A program made the translations under genes and the position numbers. A stretch of 64,000 nucleotides of DNA, from positions 17,191-81,190 of the forward strand of contig CALJUR010000060.1 in NCBI GenBank assembly GCA_937975765.1. The letters are read 5' to 3'. A model generated the notes under the pieces. It had not been told where the DNA came from, did no database searches, and was given only the letters and a program-made list of their open reading frames with translations. Below are positions 18,377 to 27,023 of the stretch, in pieces. Position 1 is the stretch's first letter. Every line of letters begins with the position of its first letter. The stretch is from an uncultured Myxococcales bacterium. Its GTDB lineage: Bacteria; Myxococcota_A; UBA9042; DTJE01.

Positions 18377-19226
18377 CGGGGTGCTCCACCGGGGCAAGGT
18401 ACATCGCGAAGTCCAGCCAGGGGGCCGCGTACGTCAACGCGCCGGCCGAGACGAAGTCCACGCCGACCTCGGCGACCGCACGGGCCGACTGGGGCGTCAT
18501 GTTGCCCGACACCTCGACCGCGACCTTCCAGTCGCAGTAGTCCACGACCTCGGCCACCTGCGGGACCGTCATGTGGTCCAGCAGCAGGACCTCGGCGCCG
18601 GCCTCGATCGCCCGCTTGGCCTCCTCCATCGTCCGGACCTCGACCTCGACCTTGCACAGCGAAGGGGCCCCGGCGCGGGCCAGCCGGACGGTCTCCTTCA
18701 GGTCCTCGCGCATCGACAGGTGGTTGTTCTTGACCAGCACGCCGCCGGACAGGCTGGTGCGGTGGTTGCGCCCCCCGCCCATGCGCACCGCGTACTTCTC
18801 CAGGGCGCGCATGCCGGGCGAGGTCTTCCGGGTGTCCAGGATCGCCGTCCGGGTGCCCTCCAGGGCGTCCACGTACTCGCGGGTCTTCGTGGCGATGCCC
18901 GACAGTTTCATCAGGAAGTTCAGCAGCGTCCGCTCGGCGACCAGCACGGTCCGGGCCGGACCCTCGACGCGCATCACCACCTGGCCGGGCACCACCGGGC
19001 TTCCGTCCTCGACCAGCAGGGTCCACCGGATGGCCGGGTCGACCTGCTGCAGCACCATCACGGCCACCGGCAGGCCGGCCAGCACGCCGTGCGCCTTGGC
19101 GACGACCTCCCCGGCCACCCGGGCATCCCGGGGGACGCACGCCTCGGTGGTCACGTCCCCGGTGCCCAGGTCCTCCTCGATGGCCAGTTCGACGATCCGG
19201 CGAACCTGTGGGTTGATATCCAGCAT
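18363..19226 (-). CDS. nadC: Nicotinate-nucleotide pyrophosphorylase (carboxylating)
   Basis: 287 aa, standard length. It converts quinolinate and PRPP to nicotinate mononucleotide, CO2 and pyrophosphate in de novo NAD synthesis. Motifs: EEDLGTGDVTT (17-27), ERTLLNFLMKLSGIAT (about 97-112), DTRKTSPGMRALEKYAVRMG (about 128-147), HRTSLSGGVLVKNNH (about 152-166) and EVEVRTMEEA. First gene of the nadC-birA-coaX run. No nadA or nadB is nearby. Confidence 0.96.
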   Translation of the reverse strand: MLDINPQVRRIVELAIEEDLGTGDVTTEACVPRDARVAGEVVAKAHGVLAGLPVAVMVLQQVDPAIRWTLLVEDGSPVVPGQVVMRVEGPARTVLVAERTLLNFLMKLSGIATKTREYVDALEGTRTAILDTRKTSPGMRALEKYAVRMGGGRNHRTSLSGGVLVKNNHLSMREDLKETVRLARAGAPSLCKVEVEVRTMEEAKRAIEAGAEVLLLDHMTVPQVAEVVDYCDWKVAVEVSGNMTPQSARAVAEVGVDFVSAGALTYAAPWLDFAMYLAPVEHPDAGA

Positions 19227-19275
19227 GGGGCGGATGATACCCCAGCCCGGGCCCGGCAGGAAGGCGGGCCCCGCG

Positions 19276-19304
19276 TTGACGCATCCCGATGACGCGACTA
19301 TCCT
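19276..19304 (+). promoter_or_regulatory. Sigma-70 promoter for the L,D-transpeptidase gene
   Basis: TTGACG (19276-19281) and TATCCT (19299-19304) with a 17-base spacer, about 30 bases before the GTG at 19335. Confidence 0.6.
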
Positions 19305-19334
19305 TTGCCCCGCGGAAGTTCCCGGGGAGGGTCC

Positions 19335-21359
19335 GTGAAGGCGCCGTTCTGGTTCGCGTTGCTGGCGGTGTTCGTCCTGGGTTGCAAGACGCCGGGCCCC
19401 CGGGAGCCATCCCCCTACCTGGGGCGCGGCGTCGGGCCCGCGGGCGAGGCGGACGCGCAGCCTGCGGCCGGCGGGACCGGGGCGAAGGCCCCCGCGGCCG
19501 CCGCGATCCCCCTGCCGGCCCCCTCCCCGCAGGACGACCAGACCGCGATGCAGGGGCCGTTCGAGACCGCCCGCCGCCTGTGGACGGACCGGCAGGCGCT
19601 GCGGGCGCGGCTGGCCACGGACCTGTCCGCTCGCGGGGTCGCCGACCCCCTGTACGCCGCCCTGGTCCAGAAGGCCTTCGACACGCGCGGCAGCGAGGCC
19701 CTGTTCACCACGCCCGACGGCCCCTCGCGCGCCCTGGAGGCCCTGCTGGCCGCCATGCGGACCGCGGCCGACCACGGGCTGCCGGCCGCCCGCCACGACC
19801 CGGCCGAACTCGACAAGGCGCTGGCCGACTTCCAGGCCGCGATCGTCGCGGCCCAGCCCGCGCGGGCCGAGCTGGAGCGGGCGGCGGCCTGGAACGCGCT
19901 GAAGGGCCTGGCGCTGGGCCGTCCGGCGCCGACCGAGGCAGAGGTCGAGGGCCTGGACGACAGCGGCCGGCTGAAGGGCGTCGGCAAGGCGGAGCGTGCC
20001 GAGGTCCTGACGGTGCACCGGCGCGTGCTGCAGTCCGAGGAGGCGATCGGGCAGGCCCGCAACCACGTCGAGGCTCTGGCCCAGGCCGCCTTCTTCCGCT
20101 GGGCCCTGGACATGAGGTTCCGCATCGTCGCCGAGCCCTTCCGGGCCGACAAGGACGAGGCGTCCGCGATCGCCGCGCACGGCGAGGACCTGGCGAAGGC
20201 CTTCGACGACTTCGCCCGCGACCCGGTCGAGGGGCTGAAGGCCCTGCCGCCGAGGCACGCCGAGTACGCGATGCTGGTGGCGGGCCTGGCGCACTACCGC
20301 CAACTGGCGGCCGCCGGCGCGTTCGCGACGGTGGAGGTGACGGGCCAGCAGAAACTGAAGCGCGGCTCGCGGGGCCCGCTGGTCGAGGTGCTGAAGAAGC
20401 GCCTGGCCCAGGAGGGCTACTACGGCGGCGCGATCGACGCGACGTTCGACCCGGAACTGGAACGCGCGGTCAAGGACTACCAGGAGGCCCACGGCTTCGA
20501 GACCAGCGGCGAGGTCGAGGAGCGGCACGCGAAGTCCATGAACGTGCCGGTCGAGCAGCGGGTCCGGCAGATCGAGCTGGGCCTGCAGCGCTGGCGCGAA
20601 AGCCTGGTGCGTCCCGAGGAGCCGCTGTATGTCCGCGTGAACCTGCCCGAGTTCAAGATGGCGGTGTTCGAGAACGGCGTCCAGTTGGCCAAGCACCGGA
20701 TCGTCTGCGGCAACAACAACTGGGACATCGACCCGGACTCGCGGATGGAAGGCCGCATCAACCGCACCAAGCTGTTCGCCGCGCAGATCGAGCGGGTGAT
20801 CCTGAACCCCCGCTGGTACGTGCCGAAGCGCATCCAGAAACTGGAGACGGACTTCGAGCTGCTGAAGCAGCCGGACTACTACGAGAAGCACAACTTCGTC
20901 GTGAAGACGCTGCCGGACGGCCGGGAGGAGATCTACCAGGACAGCGGCAATGCGAACGCGCTGGGACGCGTGAAATTCGTGTTCCCGAACCCCTACGGCA
21001 TCTTCATGCACGACACGAACCAGAAGGGGTTCTTCAACCGGGAGATCCGCGCCTTCAGCCACGGCTGCGTCCGGCTGCACAAGCCGTTCGAGATCGTGGA
21101 CATCCTGCTGGAGCGCGCCGCGGGCATCAGCCCCGAGAGGGGTCGGGCGATCCTGGCCAAGGAGGAGATGCGGGACATCTCCCTGAAGACCCCCGTGCCC
21201 ATCTTCGTCGAGTACAATTCGGTCGGCGTGGACGAGAAGGGCCGCGTCCAGTTCTACTCGGACATGTATGGCTACGACAGGGACTACTTCGACGGAAAGA
21301 TCCCCTACTCCCCCGAGGAACTCCAGTTGCTCACCCGCAAGATCACCCGGTTCGACTGA
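19335..21359 (+). CDS. L,D-transpeptidase lipoprotein (YcbB-like)
   Basis: 674 aa from GTG at 19335 (GGAGG 5 bases upstream), giving a lipobox VLGC with Cys17. It cross-links peptidoglycan stem peptides (3-3 bonds) or tethers proteins to the wall. An Ala-rich helical N-terminal region (about 70-330) is followed by a peptidoglycan-binding unit (about 345-400, RGSRGPLVEVLKKRLAQEGYY). The YkuD catalytic domain (about 430-610) has FMHDTN and the active-site SHGCVRL, whose Cys is the nucleophile. About 60 residues follow the active site. The layout of a large helical domain, peptidoglycan-binding unit and YkuD matches YcbB/LdtD-type enzymes. A 55-codon ORF and mtnA follow. Confidence 0.92.
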   Translation: MKAPFWFALLAVFVLGCKTPGPREPSPYLGRGVGPAGEADAQPAAGGTGAKAPAAAAIPLPAPSPQDDQTAMQGPFETARRLWTDRQALRARLATDLSARGVADPLYAALVQKAFDTRGSEALFTTPDGPSRALEALLAAMRTAADHGLPAARHDPAELDKALADFQAAIVAAQPARAELERAAAWNALKGLALGRPAPTEAEVEGLDDSGRLKGVGKAERAEVLTVHRRVLQSEEAIGQARNHVEALAQAAFFRWALDMRFRIVAEPFRADKDEASAIAAHGEDLAKAFDDFARDPVEGLKALPPRHAEYAMLVAGLAHYRQLAAAGAFATVEVTGQQKLKRGSRGPLVEVLKKRLAQEGYYGGAIDATFDPELERAVKDYQEAHGFETSGEVEERHAKSMNVPVEQRVRQIELGLQRWRESLVRPEEPLYVRVNLPEFKMAVFENGVQLAKHRIVCGNNNWDIDPDSRMEGRINRTKLFAAQIERVILNPRWYVPKRIQKLETDFELLKQPDYYEKHNFVVKTLPDGREEIYQDSGNANALGRVKFVFPNPYGIFMHDTNQKGFFNREIRAFSHGCVRLHKPFEIVDILLERAAGISPERGRAILAKEEMRDISLKTPVPIFVEYNSVGVDEKGRVQFYSDMYGYDRDYFDGKIPYSPEELQLLTRKITRFD

Positions 21360-21372
21360 CGCGGGGGCCCCG

Positions 21373-21540
21373 GTGCTGCCCCCGGGGGAGATCTCGATCT
21401 TCATCGACGCCGACGGCAGCGTGACGTTTTCCGACCTGCCCGCGGACCTCCTGGAGGTGGTCCGGGCGCTGGATGCCGAGGCCGCCCCGGCCTGCCGGCG
21501 CGGGTCGCGGCCCCGGACGCGACGCGAGGAGAAGCCATGA
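21373..21540 (+). CDS. Small hypothetical protein coupled to mtnA
   Basis: 55 codons from GTG at 21373. The stop overlaps the mtnA start as ATGA, a typical coupling. The sequence includes EISIFIDADGSVTFSDLPAD followed by a helix (LLEVVRALDAEA) and an Arg-rich tail. I do not recognise the family. The neat overlap and biased composition favour a real gene, but the upstream ribosome site is weak. Confidence 0.5.
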   Translation: MLPPGEISIFIDADGSVTFSDLPADLLEVVRALDAEAAPACRRGSRPRTRREEKP

Positions 21541-22574
21541 CCCGCGACACCCTTCGACCCGTGGAGTACGACGGCGAGGCCGTGATCCTGCTGGACCAGC
21601 GCCTGCTGCCCGGTCGCGAGGCCTACGTGCGGTGCCAGGACGCGGCCCAGGTCGCCGCGGGCATCCGGGACATGGTGGTGCGCGGCGCGCCCGCCATCGG
21701 CATCACCGCCGCATACGGCGTGGCCCTGGCCGCGCGGCAGGCGCCCGACGCCCCCGCGGTCTTCGCCGCCGCCGTGCGGGACGCCTGCCGGGTCATCGGG
21801 GCCTCACGGCCGACCGCGGTGAACCTGCACTGGGCGATCGACCGCATGCTGCGCCGCCTGGACGCGATGGCCGGCACCTCCGCCGACGAGGCCCGGGCCG
21901 CCATGGCCGCCGAGGCCCGCGCCATCCACGAAGAGGACGTCGCGATGAACCTGGCGATCGGGCAGCACGGCGGGGCCCTGATCCCGGACGGTGCCACCGT
22001 GCTGACCCACTGCAACGCGGGCGCGCTGGCCACCGGGGGATACGGGACCGCCCTGGGCGTCATCCGCGGGGCCCGGGACGCCGGCAAGTCCGTCCGCGTC
22101 ATCGCGTGCGAGACCCGTCCCTACCTGCAGGGGGCCCGCCTGACCGCGTGGGAACTGGTGCGCGACGGCTTCGACGTCACCCTGATCACCGACAACGCCG
22201 CCGGCTCGCTGATGGCCCAGGGCCGGGTCACCTGCGCCGTCGTCGGCGCCGATCGCATCGCCGCGAACGGCGACACCGCGAACAAGATCGGCACCTACAC
22301 GCACGCCGTGCTGGCGGCCCGCCACGGCCTGCCCTTCTACGTCGCCGCGCCTTCCTCGACCCTGGACCCCTCGCTGCCCGACGGGTCGCTCATCCCGATC
22401 GAGCAGCGCTCCGCCGACGAGGTCCTGTACCTGCACGGCCAGCGTGTCGCCGCCGACGGCGTCCGCGTGATCAACCCCTCGTTCGACGTCACCCCCTGGC
22501 CCCTGATCGCCGCCATCATCACCGAGCGCGGCGTGCACCGCGCCGGTCCGCAGGGGTACGGGTTCACCGGCTGA
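21537..22574 (+). CDS. mtnA: S-methyl-5-thioribose-1-phosphate isomerase
   Basis: 345 aa; ATG behind GAGGAGAAG. It isomerises 5-methylthioribose-1-phosphate to the ribulose form in methionine salvage. Motifs: MVVRGAPAIGITAAYG (about 46-61), RPTAVNLHWAID (about 92-103), LTHCNAGALATGGYGTALG (catalytic Cys about 161), TLITDNAAGSLM (catalytic Asp) and GADRIAANGDTANKIGTYT. No other methionine-salvage gene is in the window. Confidence 0.96.
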   Translation: MTRDTLRPVEYDGEAVILLDQRLLPGREAYVRCQDAAQVAAGIRDMVVRGAPAIGITAAYGVALAARQAPDAPAVFAAAVRDACRVIGASRPTAVNLHWAIDRMLRRLDAMAGTSADEARAAMAAEARAIHEEDVAMNLAIGQHGGALIPDGATVLTHCNAGALATGGYGTALGVIRGARDAGKSVRVIACETRPYLQGARLTAWELVRDGFDVTLITDNAAGSLMAQGRVTCAVVGADRIAANGDTANKIGTYTHAVLAARHGLPFYVAAPSSTLDPSLPDGSLIPIEQRSADEVLYLHGQRVAADGVRVINPSFDVTPWPLIAAIITERGVHRAGPQGYGFTG

Positions 22575-22681
22575 TTCCTGGGTGGGATCCCGCGAACCGG
22601 GAGGACGGGGCCGGGGACCGGGGCGCACGTACACGCCCCGGCATCACCGTCGCGCGTTCCCGGACATCTGGTTGCGGTTAG

Positions 22682-22753
22682 TGGCCCTTACGGGAATCGA
22701 ACCCGTCTCCCAAGATTGAGAGTCTTGTGTCCTAACCGATAGACTAAAGGGCC
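22682..22753 (-). tRNA. tRNA-Glu (anticodon CTC)
   Basis: A 72-nt cloverleaf: 7-bp acceptor stem (GGCCCTT with AAGGGCC), D arm with GTCTATCGGTTAGGAC, anticodon stem CAAGA/TCTTG around loop CTCTCAA, T arm ACGGG-TTCGATT-CCCGT, discriminator A. CCA is not encoded. It reads GAG codons. Confidence 0.95.
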
Positions 22754-22830
22754 CCCGCCCTGTCACCCTCGGGATCTCACCCCCGCGGGTGGCGCGCTCC
22801 TGGCAAGCGCGCCGGGACGAGTCGAACAAG

Positions 22831-22901
22831 CTCGGGGACAGGGATTCGAACCCCGACAGGCAGATCCAGAGTCTGCAGTCCTACCGTTAGACGATCCCCG
22901 A
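22831..22901 (-). tRNA. tRNA-Gln (anticodon CTG)
   Basis: A 71-nt cloverleaf: acceptor TCGGGGA with TCCCCGA, anticodon stem GCAGA/TCTGC around loop CTCTGGA, T arm CGGGG-TTCGAAT-CCCTG (one G-T pair), discriminator G. CCA is not encoded. It lies between rplQ and tRNA-Glu on the same strand and could be processed from the ribosomal-protein transcript. Confidence 0.95.
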
Positions 22902-22995
22902 AGCGCAAAGAGCACCGGGCCTCGCTTCGCCGCTTCCGGCGACCGCTTGCCCGAACGCGGGAGGGATTATAGAGCCTCCTCCCGCGCCGTCAAGA

Positions 22996-23403
22996 TCAAT
23001 CTTCACTCGCGGCGGCGGCCTTCTCGGCCTTTTCCTCGCCCGCCACGTTCGCGCCGATGATCTCGATCAGCGACATCAGCGCCGCGTCGCCCTGGCGCTG
23101 GCGGATCTTCACCACGCGGGTGAAGCCCGACACGCGATCCGGGAAGGCCTTGCCCCACCGGTCGAACAGCGCCTTCACGGGCTCGGCCCCGAACAGCTCC
23201 GCCGCCGCCATGCGCCGATGGTGGAGGTCGCCGATCCGCGCCCAGCCGATCAGGATGTCGGCCCGCCGCTTCAGTTCCTTCGCCTTCGCATCGGTCGTGA
23301 TCAGGCTGCCGTGCTCGAACAGCGACGACAGCAGATTCCGGAACAGCGCCCGGCGGTGCGCCGCGGTCCTACCCAGCTTGACCTGCTTCCTGTTGTGCCG
23401 CAT
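22996..23403 (-). CDS. rplQ: Ribosomal protein L17
   Basis: 135 aa. Protein bL17 of the large subunit, near the exit tunnel. The N-terminus MRHNRKQVKLGRTAAHR is the family signature; the last 17 residues form a Glu/Lys/Ala tail. Final protein gene of the alpha operon, about 70 bases after rpoA. Two tRNA genes follow on the same strand. Confidence 0.97.
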   Translation of the reverse strand: MRHNRKQVKLGRTAAHRRALFRNLLSSLFEHGSLITTDAKAKELKRRADILIGWARIGDLHHRRMAAAELFGAEPVKALFDRWGKAFPDRVSGFTRVVKIRQRQGDAALMSLIEIIGANVAGEEKAEKAAAASED

Positions 23404-23472
23404 GGTCCCCTTCCTCCGAACGCCCGCCGTCCCCCGCGCCTTCGCGCAGGTTCCGTCCCGGGCCGCACCGCG

Positions 23473-24498
23473 TCAGACCCGGTTCGCCGGGTCGAATCCT
23501 TCCAGCCGCATGCCCAGGGACAGCCCCAGGTCCTGCAGGACGTCCTTGATCTCCTTCAGCGACTTCCGGCCGAAGTTCCGGGTCTTCAGCATCTCCTGCT
23601 CGGTCTTCTGCACCAGTTCGCCCACGTAGCGGATCGCCGCGTTCTGCAGGCAGTTCTGGGCGCGGACCGACAGGTCCAGTTCCTCGACCAGCCGGTACAG
23701 TACGTCCGAGGCCACGCCGTCGGCCGACGCCACCGGGGACTCGCCTTCCTCCAGGGACGGCAGCGCCACCGGCCGGACTTCCTCCTCCTCGCCGCCCTCG
23801 TCGAAGTTGATGAAGACCTGGACCTGCTCCTTCATGATCTTGGCGGCGATGGCCACCGCGTCCTGCGGGGTCACGGCGCCGTTCGTCCAGACCTCCAGGG
23901 ACAGCCGGTCGTAGTCCGTCATCTGGCCGACGCGGGCGTTGGTCACGCGGTAGTTCACCTTCCGGATCGGCGTGAACACCGCGTCCATCGGGATCGTGCC
24001 CAGCGGCGCGTTCGGGTCCTTGTTCCGGTCGGCCGGCTGGTAGCCGAAGCCTTCCTTCACCGTCAGCTCGATGTCCAGCACCGCCCCGGGCCCCATCGTG
24101 CAGACGGTGGCCTCGGGATTCAGCACGGTCACCTCGGGCCCCTGGAACAGGTCGCTCGCCTTGACCACGCGCTCGCCTTCCAGGCGGACGTGCACCACCT
24201 TCGGGCCGTCCACTTCCAGGCGCAGGTCCACGCCCTTCAGGTTCAGGACGATCTCGGACACGTCCTCCAGGACGTCCGGGACCGTGGAGAACTCGTGCAG
24301 CACGCCTTCCACGCGGATCGACGTCACCGCCGCGCCGCGGATCGTGGACAGCAGGATCCGCCGCAGGCTGTTGCCCAGCGTGGTCCCGAAGCCCCGCTCC
24401 AGGGGCTCGGCCACGAACTTGCCGTATCGATCGGTCACGGAATCCGAGTCGACCAGGATCGACCGCGGACGAATCAGTTCCCGCCAGTTCCTCTGCAT
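23473..24498 (-). CDS. rpoA: RNA polymerase alpha subunit
   Basis: 341 aa, normal length. Residues 1-235 form the N-terminal domain for dimerisation and beta/beta' assembly (ERGFGTTLGNSLRRILLSTIRGAAV). A linker about 236-262 (GGEEEEVRPVAL...) leads to the C-terminal domain (about 265-330, RAQNCLQNAAIRYVGELV, NFGRKSLKEIKDVL), which binds UP elements and activators. Between rpsD and rplQ, the conserved alpha-operon order. Confidence 0.98.
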   Translation of the reverse strand: MQRNWRELIRPRSILVDSDSVTDRYGKFVAEPLERGFGTTLGNSLRRILLSTIRGAAVTSIRVEGVLHEFSTVPDVLEDVSEIVLNLKGVDLRLEVDGPKVVHVRLEGERVVKASDLFQGPEVTVLNPEATVCTMGPGAVLDIELTVKEGFGYQPADRNKDPNAPLGTIPMDAVFTPIRKVNYRVTNARVGQMTDYDRLSLEVWTNGAVTPQDAVAIAAKIMKEQVQVFINFDEGGEEEEVRPVALPSLEEGESPVASADGVASDVLYRLVEELDLSVRAQNCLQNAAIRYVGELVQKTEQEMLKTRNFGRKSLKEIKDVLQDLGLSLGMRLEGFDPANRV

Positions 24499-24544
24499 CG
24501 TGGCGCCTCCAGGCTGAAGCCGGTTCGGACTCCCAAACAGGGTC

Positions 24545-25201
24545 CTACTTGGAGTACAGCTCGACGATCAGTTCCTGCCGGATGGCCCGGCCCTCGACCT
24601 CGGCCGCCGGCAGCAGGTCCGAGAGGTCGTCGTGGTCCGGCATCGACGTCACGGTGGCCTTCATCTTCGCCCGGTCCACGTCCAGCCAGCGGACCGTCTT
24701 CGTGCGCTCGGCCACGGCCGCCGCCTCGGTGACGCGCTTCAGGCCCGTGGACTTCGCCCGGACTTCCACCTTGTCCCCGGCCTTCACGACGAAGGAGGGG
24801 ATGCTGACGCGCCGGCCGTTCACGATGACGTGGCCGTGCCGGACCAGCTGGCGGGCGTCGGTGCGGTTCACGGCGAACCCGGCCCGGTAGCACACCGTGT
24901 CCAGGCGGGTCTCCAGCAGCCGCAGCAGGTTGTCGCCCGTCACGCCCTTCATGCGCTCGGCGCGCTCGAAGAACAGGCGGAACTGCTTCTCCAGCATGCC
25001 GTACATGCGGCGGACCTTCTGCTTCTCGCGCAGCTGGACGCTGTAAGGCGTCGGCTTCTTGCGCGCCTGGCCGTGCTGGCCCGGGGCGTACCCGCGCCGC
25101 GCGAACGCGCACTTCTCGGTATGGCACCGCTCGCCCTTCAGGAAGAGCTTCATGCCTTCCCGGCGGCAGATCCTGCACTGACCGTCCGTGTACCTGGCCA
25201 C
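24545..25201 (-). CDS. rpsD: Ribosomal protein S4 (zinc form)
   Basis: 218 aa. Nucleates 30S assembly. The N-terminus keeps four cysteines (C9, C12, C26, C31), the zinc-binding C+ form. The S4 RNA-binding domain lies about 95-160 (RLDTVCYRAGFAVNRTDARQLVRHGHVIVNG). In enterobacteria S4 represses the alpha operon; no matching leader structure was identified here. About 14 bases after rpsK. Confidence 0.97.
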   Translation of the reverse strand: MARYTDGQCRICRREGMKLFLKGERCHTEKCAFARRGYAPGQHGQARKKPTPYSVQLREKQKVRRMYGMLEKQFRLFFERAERMKGVTGDNLLRLLETRLDTVCYRAGFAVNRTDARQLVRHGHVIVNGRRVSIPSFVVKAGDKVEVRAKSTGLKRVTEAAAVAERTKTVRWLDVDRAKMKATVTSMPDHDDLSDLLPAAEVEGRAIRQELIVELYSK

Positions 25202-25214
25202 AACAACCTCCTGA

Positions 25215-25601
25215 TCAGACGCGCCGACGCTTCGGCGGACGGCACCCGTTGTGCGGAACCGGCGTCACGTCGCGGATGTACGTCACGCGCAGCCCGGCAG
25301 CCGACAGGGCGCGGATGGCGGACTCGCGGCCGCCGCCCGGTCCCCGGACCAGGACCTGCACCGACTTCATCCCGACTTCCTGCGCGCGCTTGGCCGCGTC
25401 CTCGGCCGCCATCTGCGCCGCGAACGGGGTCGACTTGCGCGAGCCCTTGAACCCCCGCCGTCCCGCGGAGGACCAGGCCACCACCGCGCCATTCGGGTCG
25501 GTGATGGTCACGATCGTGTTGTTGAAGGTCGCGCTGATGTGGACGACGCCCTGCGGCACGTCCTTGCGGACCTTCTTCTTTCCCACCTTCGCCTTGGCCA
25601 T
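25215..25601 (-). CDS. rpsK: Ribosomal protein S11
   Basis: 128 aa. Platform protein of the small subunit. Family motifs: VHISATFNNTIVTITD, WSSAGRRGFKGSRKSTPFAAQ, and C-terminal RDVTPVPHNGCRPPKRRRV. ATG at 25601 with AGGAGG upstream. Between rpsM and rpsD as usual. Confidence 0.97.
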   Translation of the reverse strand: MAKAKVGKKKVRKDVPQGVVHISATFNNTIVTITDPNGAVVAWSSAGRRGFKGSRKSTPFAAQMAAEDAAKRAQEVGMKSVQVLVRGPGGGRESAIRALSAAGLRVTYIRDVTPVPHNGCRPPKRRRV

Positions 25602-25616
25602 GGTGCGGAACCTCCT

Positions 25617-25985
25617 CTACTTCTTCTTCCGGATGGTCGCGCCCTTCCGCCCCTTGCGGGTCCGGGCGTTGGTGTGCGTCCGCTGGCCGCGCACGGGCAG
25701 GCCCTTGCGGTGCCGGAGGCCCCGGTAGCACCCCATGTCCATCAGGACCTTGATGTTCGCCGCCACCTCGCGGCGGAGGTCTCCCTCCACCTTGAACCCG
25801 GCGTCGATGACCTCGCGGATGCGAGCGATCTCGCCTTCCGTCAGGTCGTCGCTCTTCGTCCGCGGGTCCACGCCCGCCTGGGCGAGTACGCGCAAGGCGT
25901 TCGACGGTCCGATGCCGTAGATGTACCGGAGGGCGATCCCAACCGGCTTCTTCCTCGGGAGGTCAACACCAGCGATTCGAGCCAT
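25617..25985 (-). CDS. rpsM: Ribosomal protein S13
   Basis: 122 aa. Head protein contacting the P-site tRNA and the subunit bridge. Motifs: MARIAGVDLPRKKPVGIALRYIYGIG and RGLRHRKGLPVRGQRTHTNARTRKG, with the basic Lys-rich tail. First gene of the alpha segment, about 20 bases after rpmJ. Confidence 0.97.
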   Translation of the reverse strand: MARIAGVDLPRKKPVGIALRYIYGIGPSNALRVLAQAGVDPRTKSDDLTEGEIARIREVIDAGFKVEGDLRREVAANIKVLMDMGCYRGLRHRKGLPVRGQRTHTNARTRKGRKGATIRKKK

Positions 25986-26007
25986 GACTCCTCCAGTCTC
26001 CCTGCAC

Positions 26008-26121
26008 TCAGCCCTGGCGCTGCTTGTGCCGCGGGTTCTCGCAAATCACCCGCACCACCCCGCGGCGCTTGATGATCTTGCACTTCTCGCAAATCTTCTT
26101 CACCGAAGCCTTGACCTTCAT
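26008..26121 (-). CDS. rpmJ: Ribosomal protein L36 (zinc form)
   Basis: 37 aa, easily missed because of its size. The translation begins MKVKASVKKICEKCKIIKR and ends with ICENPRHKQRQG. The CxxC...C-x4-H zinc ribbon is complete (C+ form). ATG at 26121 with GGAGGCGACC upstream; infA lies 10 bases before. This is the conserved infA-rpmJ-rpsM order. Confidence 0.96.
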   Translation of the reverse strand: MKVKASVKKICEKCKIIKRRGVVRVICENPRHKQRQG

Positions 26122-26131
26122 GGTCGCCTCC

Positions 26132-26350
26132 TTACCGGACCCGGAACACGATCCGCCCACGAGTCACGTCGTAGGGCGACAGCTCCACTCGCACCTTGTC
26201 GCCGGGCAGGATCCGGATGAAGTGCATCCGCATCTTGCCGCAGACGTGGGCCAGAACGAGATGGTTGTTCGCCAACTCGACCCGGAACATCGCGTTCGGG
26301 AGCGCCTCCACGACGACGCCCTCGACCTCGATGGCCTCTTCCTTCGGCAT
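26132..26350 (-). CDS. infA: Translation initiation factor IF-1
   Basis: 72 aa, one S1-like OB fold. Motifs: EVEGVVVEALPNAMFRVEL, HVCGKMRMHFIRILPGDKV, VELSPYDVTRGRIVFR. It binds the 30S A site during initiation. The map gene that often lies between adk and infA is absent; only about 13 bases separate them. Confidence 0.97.
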   Translation of the reverse strand: MPKEEAIEVEGVVVEALPNAMFRVELANNHLVLAHVCGKMRMHFIRILPGDKVRVELSPYDVTRGRIVFRVR

Positions 26351-26363
26351 TCCGGACCCCTCG

Positions 26364-27023
26364 CTAGTTCACGCCCAGCAAATCGAGGATGGACCGGAAG
26401 ACTTCCTCCTGCCCCCTCGAACCGTCCACCGTCTTCAGCAGCCCCTTGGCCTGGAAATGGCCGGCCAGGGGAGCCGTCTTCTCCTGGTACACCTTCAGCC
26501 GGGCCCGGACCGTCTCGCCGCGATCGTCCTGGCGGACGACCAGGCCGGCGTGGCAGTGGTCGCAGTTCGCGCCGTCCTTCGACGGCAGGAACTCCCGGTT
26601 GTAGACCCGCCCGCACGAGGGGCAGGACTGCCGGCCCTCGACGCGCCTCACGATGTCCTCGTCGGACGCCGTGATGTTGACGATCGCGTCGATCCCGATC
26701 CCGGCCGCGACCAGCGCCTCGGCCTGCGCCACGGTGCGGGGGAAGCCGTCCAGGATGTACCCGGCGCTGCACCCGCCCTGCTTGGCCATGCGTGCCTTCA
26801 CCATCTCGATCACGAGGTCGTCCGGGACCAGTTGGCCGGCGTCCATCAGGGCCGCCGCCTTCCTCCCCAGATCGGTCCCCCGGGCGCGCTCCTCGCGGAG
26901 CATGTCGCCGGTCGAGATGTGGCACACCCCCAGCCGCTCCTCGAGCAGCTTGGCCTGCGTGCCCTTCCCGACGCCGGGCGGGCCGAACAGGATGATCCTG
27001 GGGCGTGCCACGTTCCCGCTCAC
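26364..27023 (-). CDS. adk: Adenylate kinase (zinc-LID form)
   Basis: 219 aa from GTG at 27023, which overlaps the secY stop as GTGA. It catalyses ATP + AMP = 2 ADP. P-loop GPPGVGKGTQ (about 14-23), AMP site STGDMLREE and DGFPRT, LID with CPSCGRVYN and CDHC, the four-Cys zinc type. C-terminal core ends SILDLLG. Normal length for a long-LID enzyme. Confidence 0.97.
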   Translation of the reverse strand: MSGNVARPRIILFGPPGVGKGTQAKLLEERLGVCHISTGDMLREERARGTDLGRKAAALMDAGQLVPDDLVIEMVKARMAKQGGCSAGYILDGFPRTVAQAEALVAAGIGIDAIVNITASDEDIVRRVEGRQSCPSCGRVYNREFLPSKDGANCDHCHAGLVVRQDDRGETVRARLKVYQEKTAPLAGHFQAKGLLKTVDGSRGQEEVFRSILDLLGVN

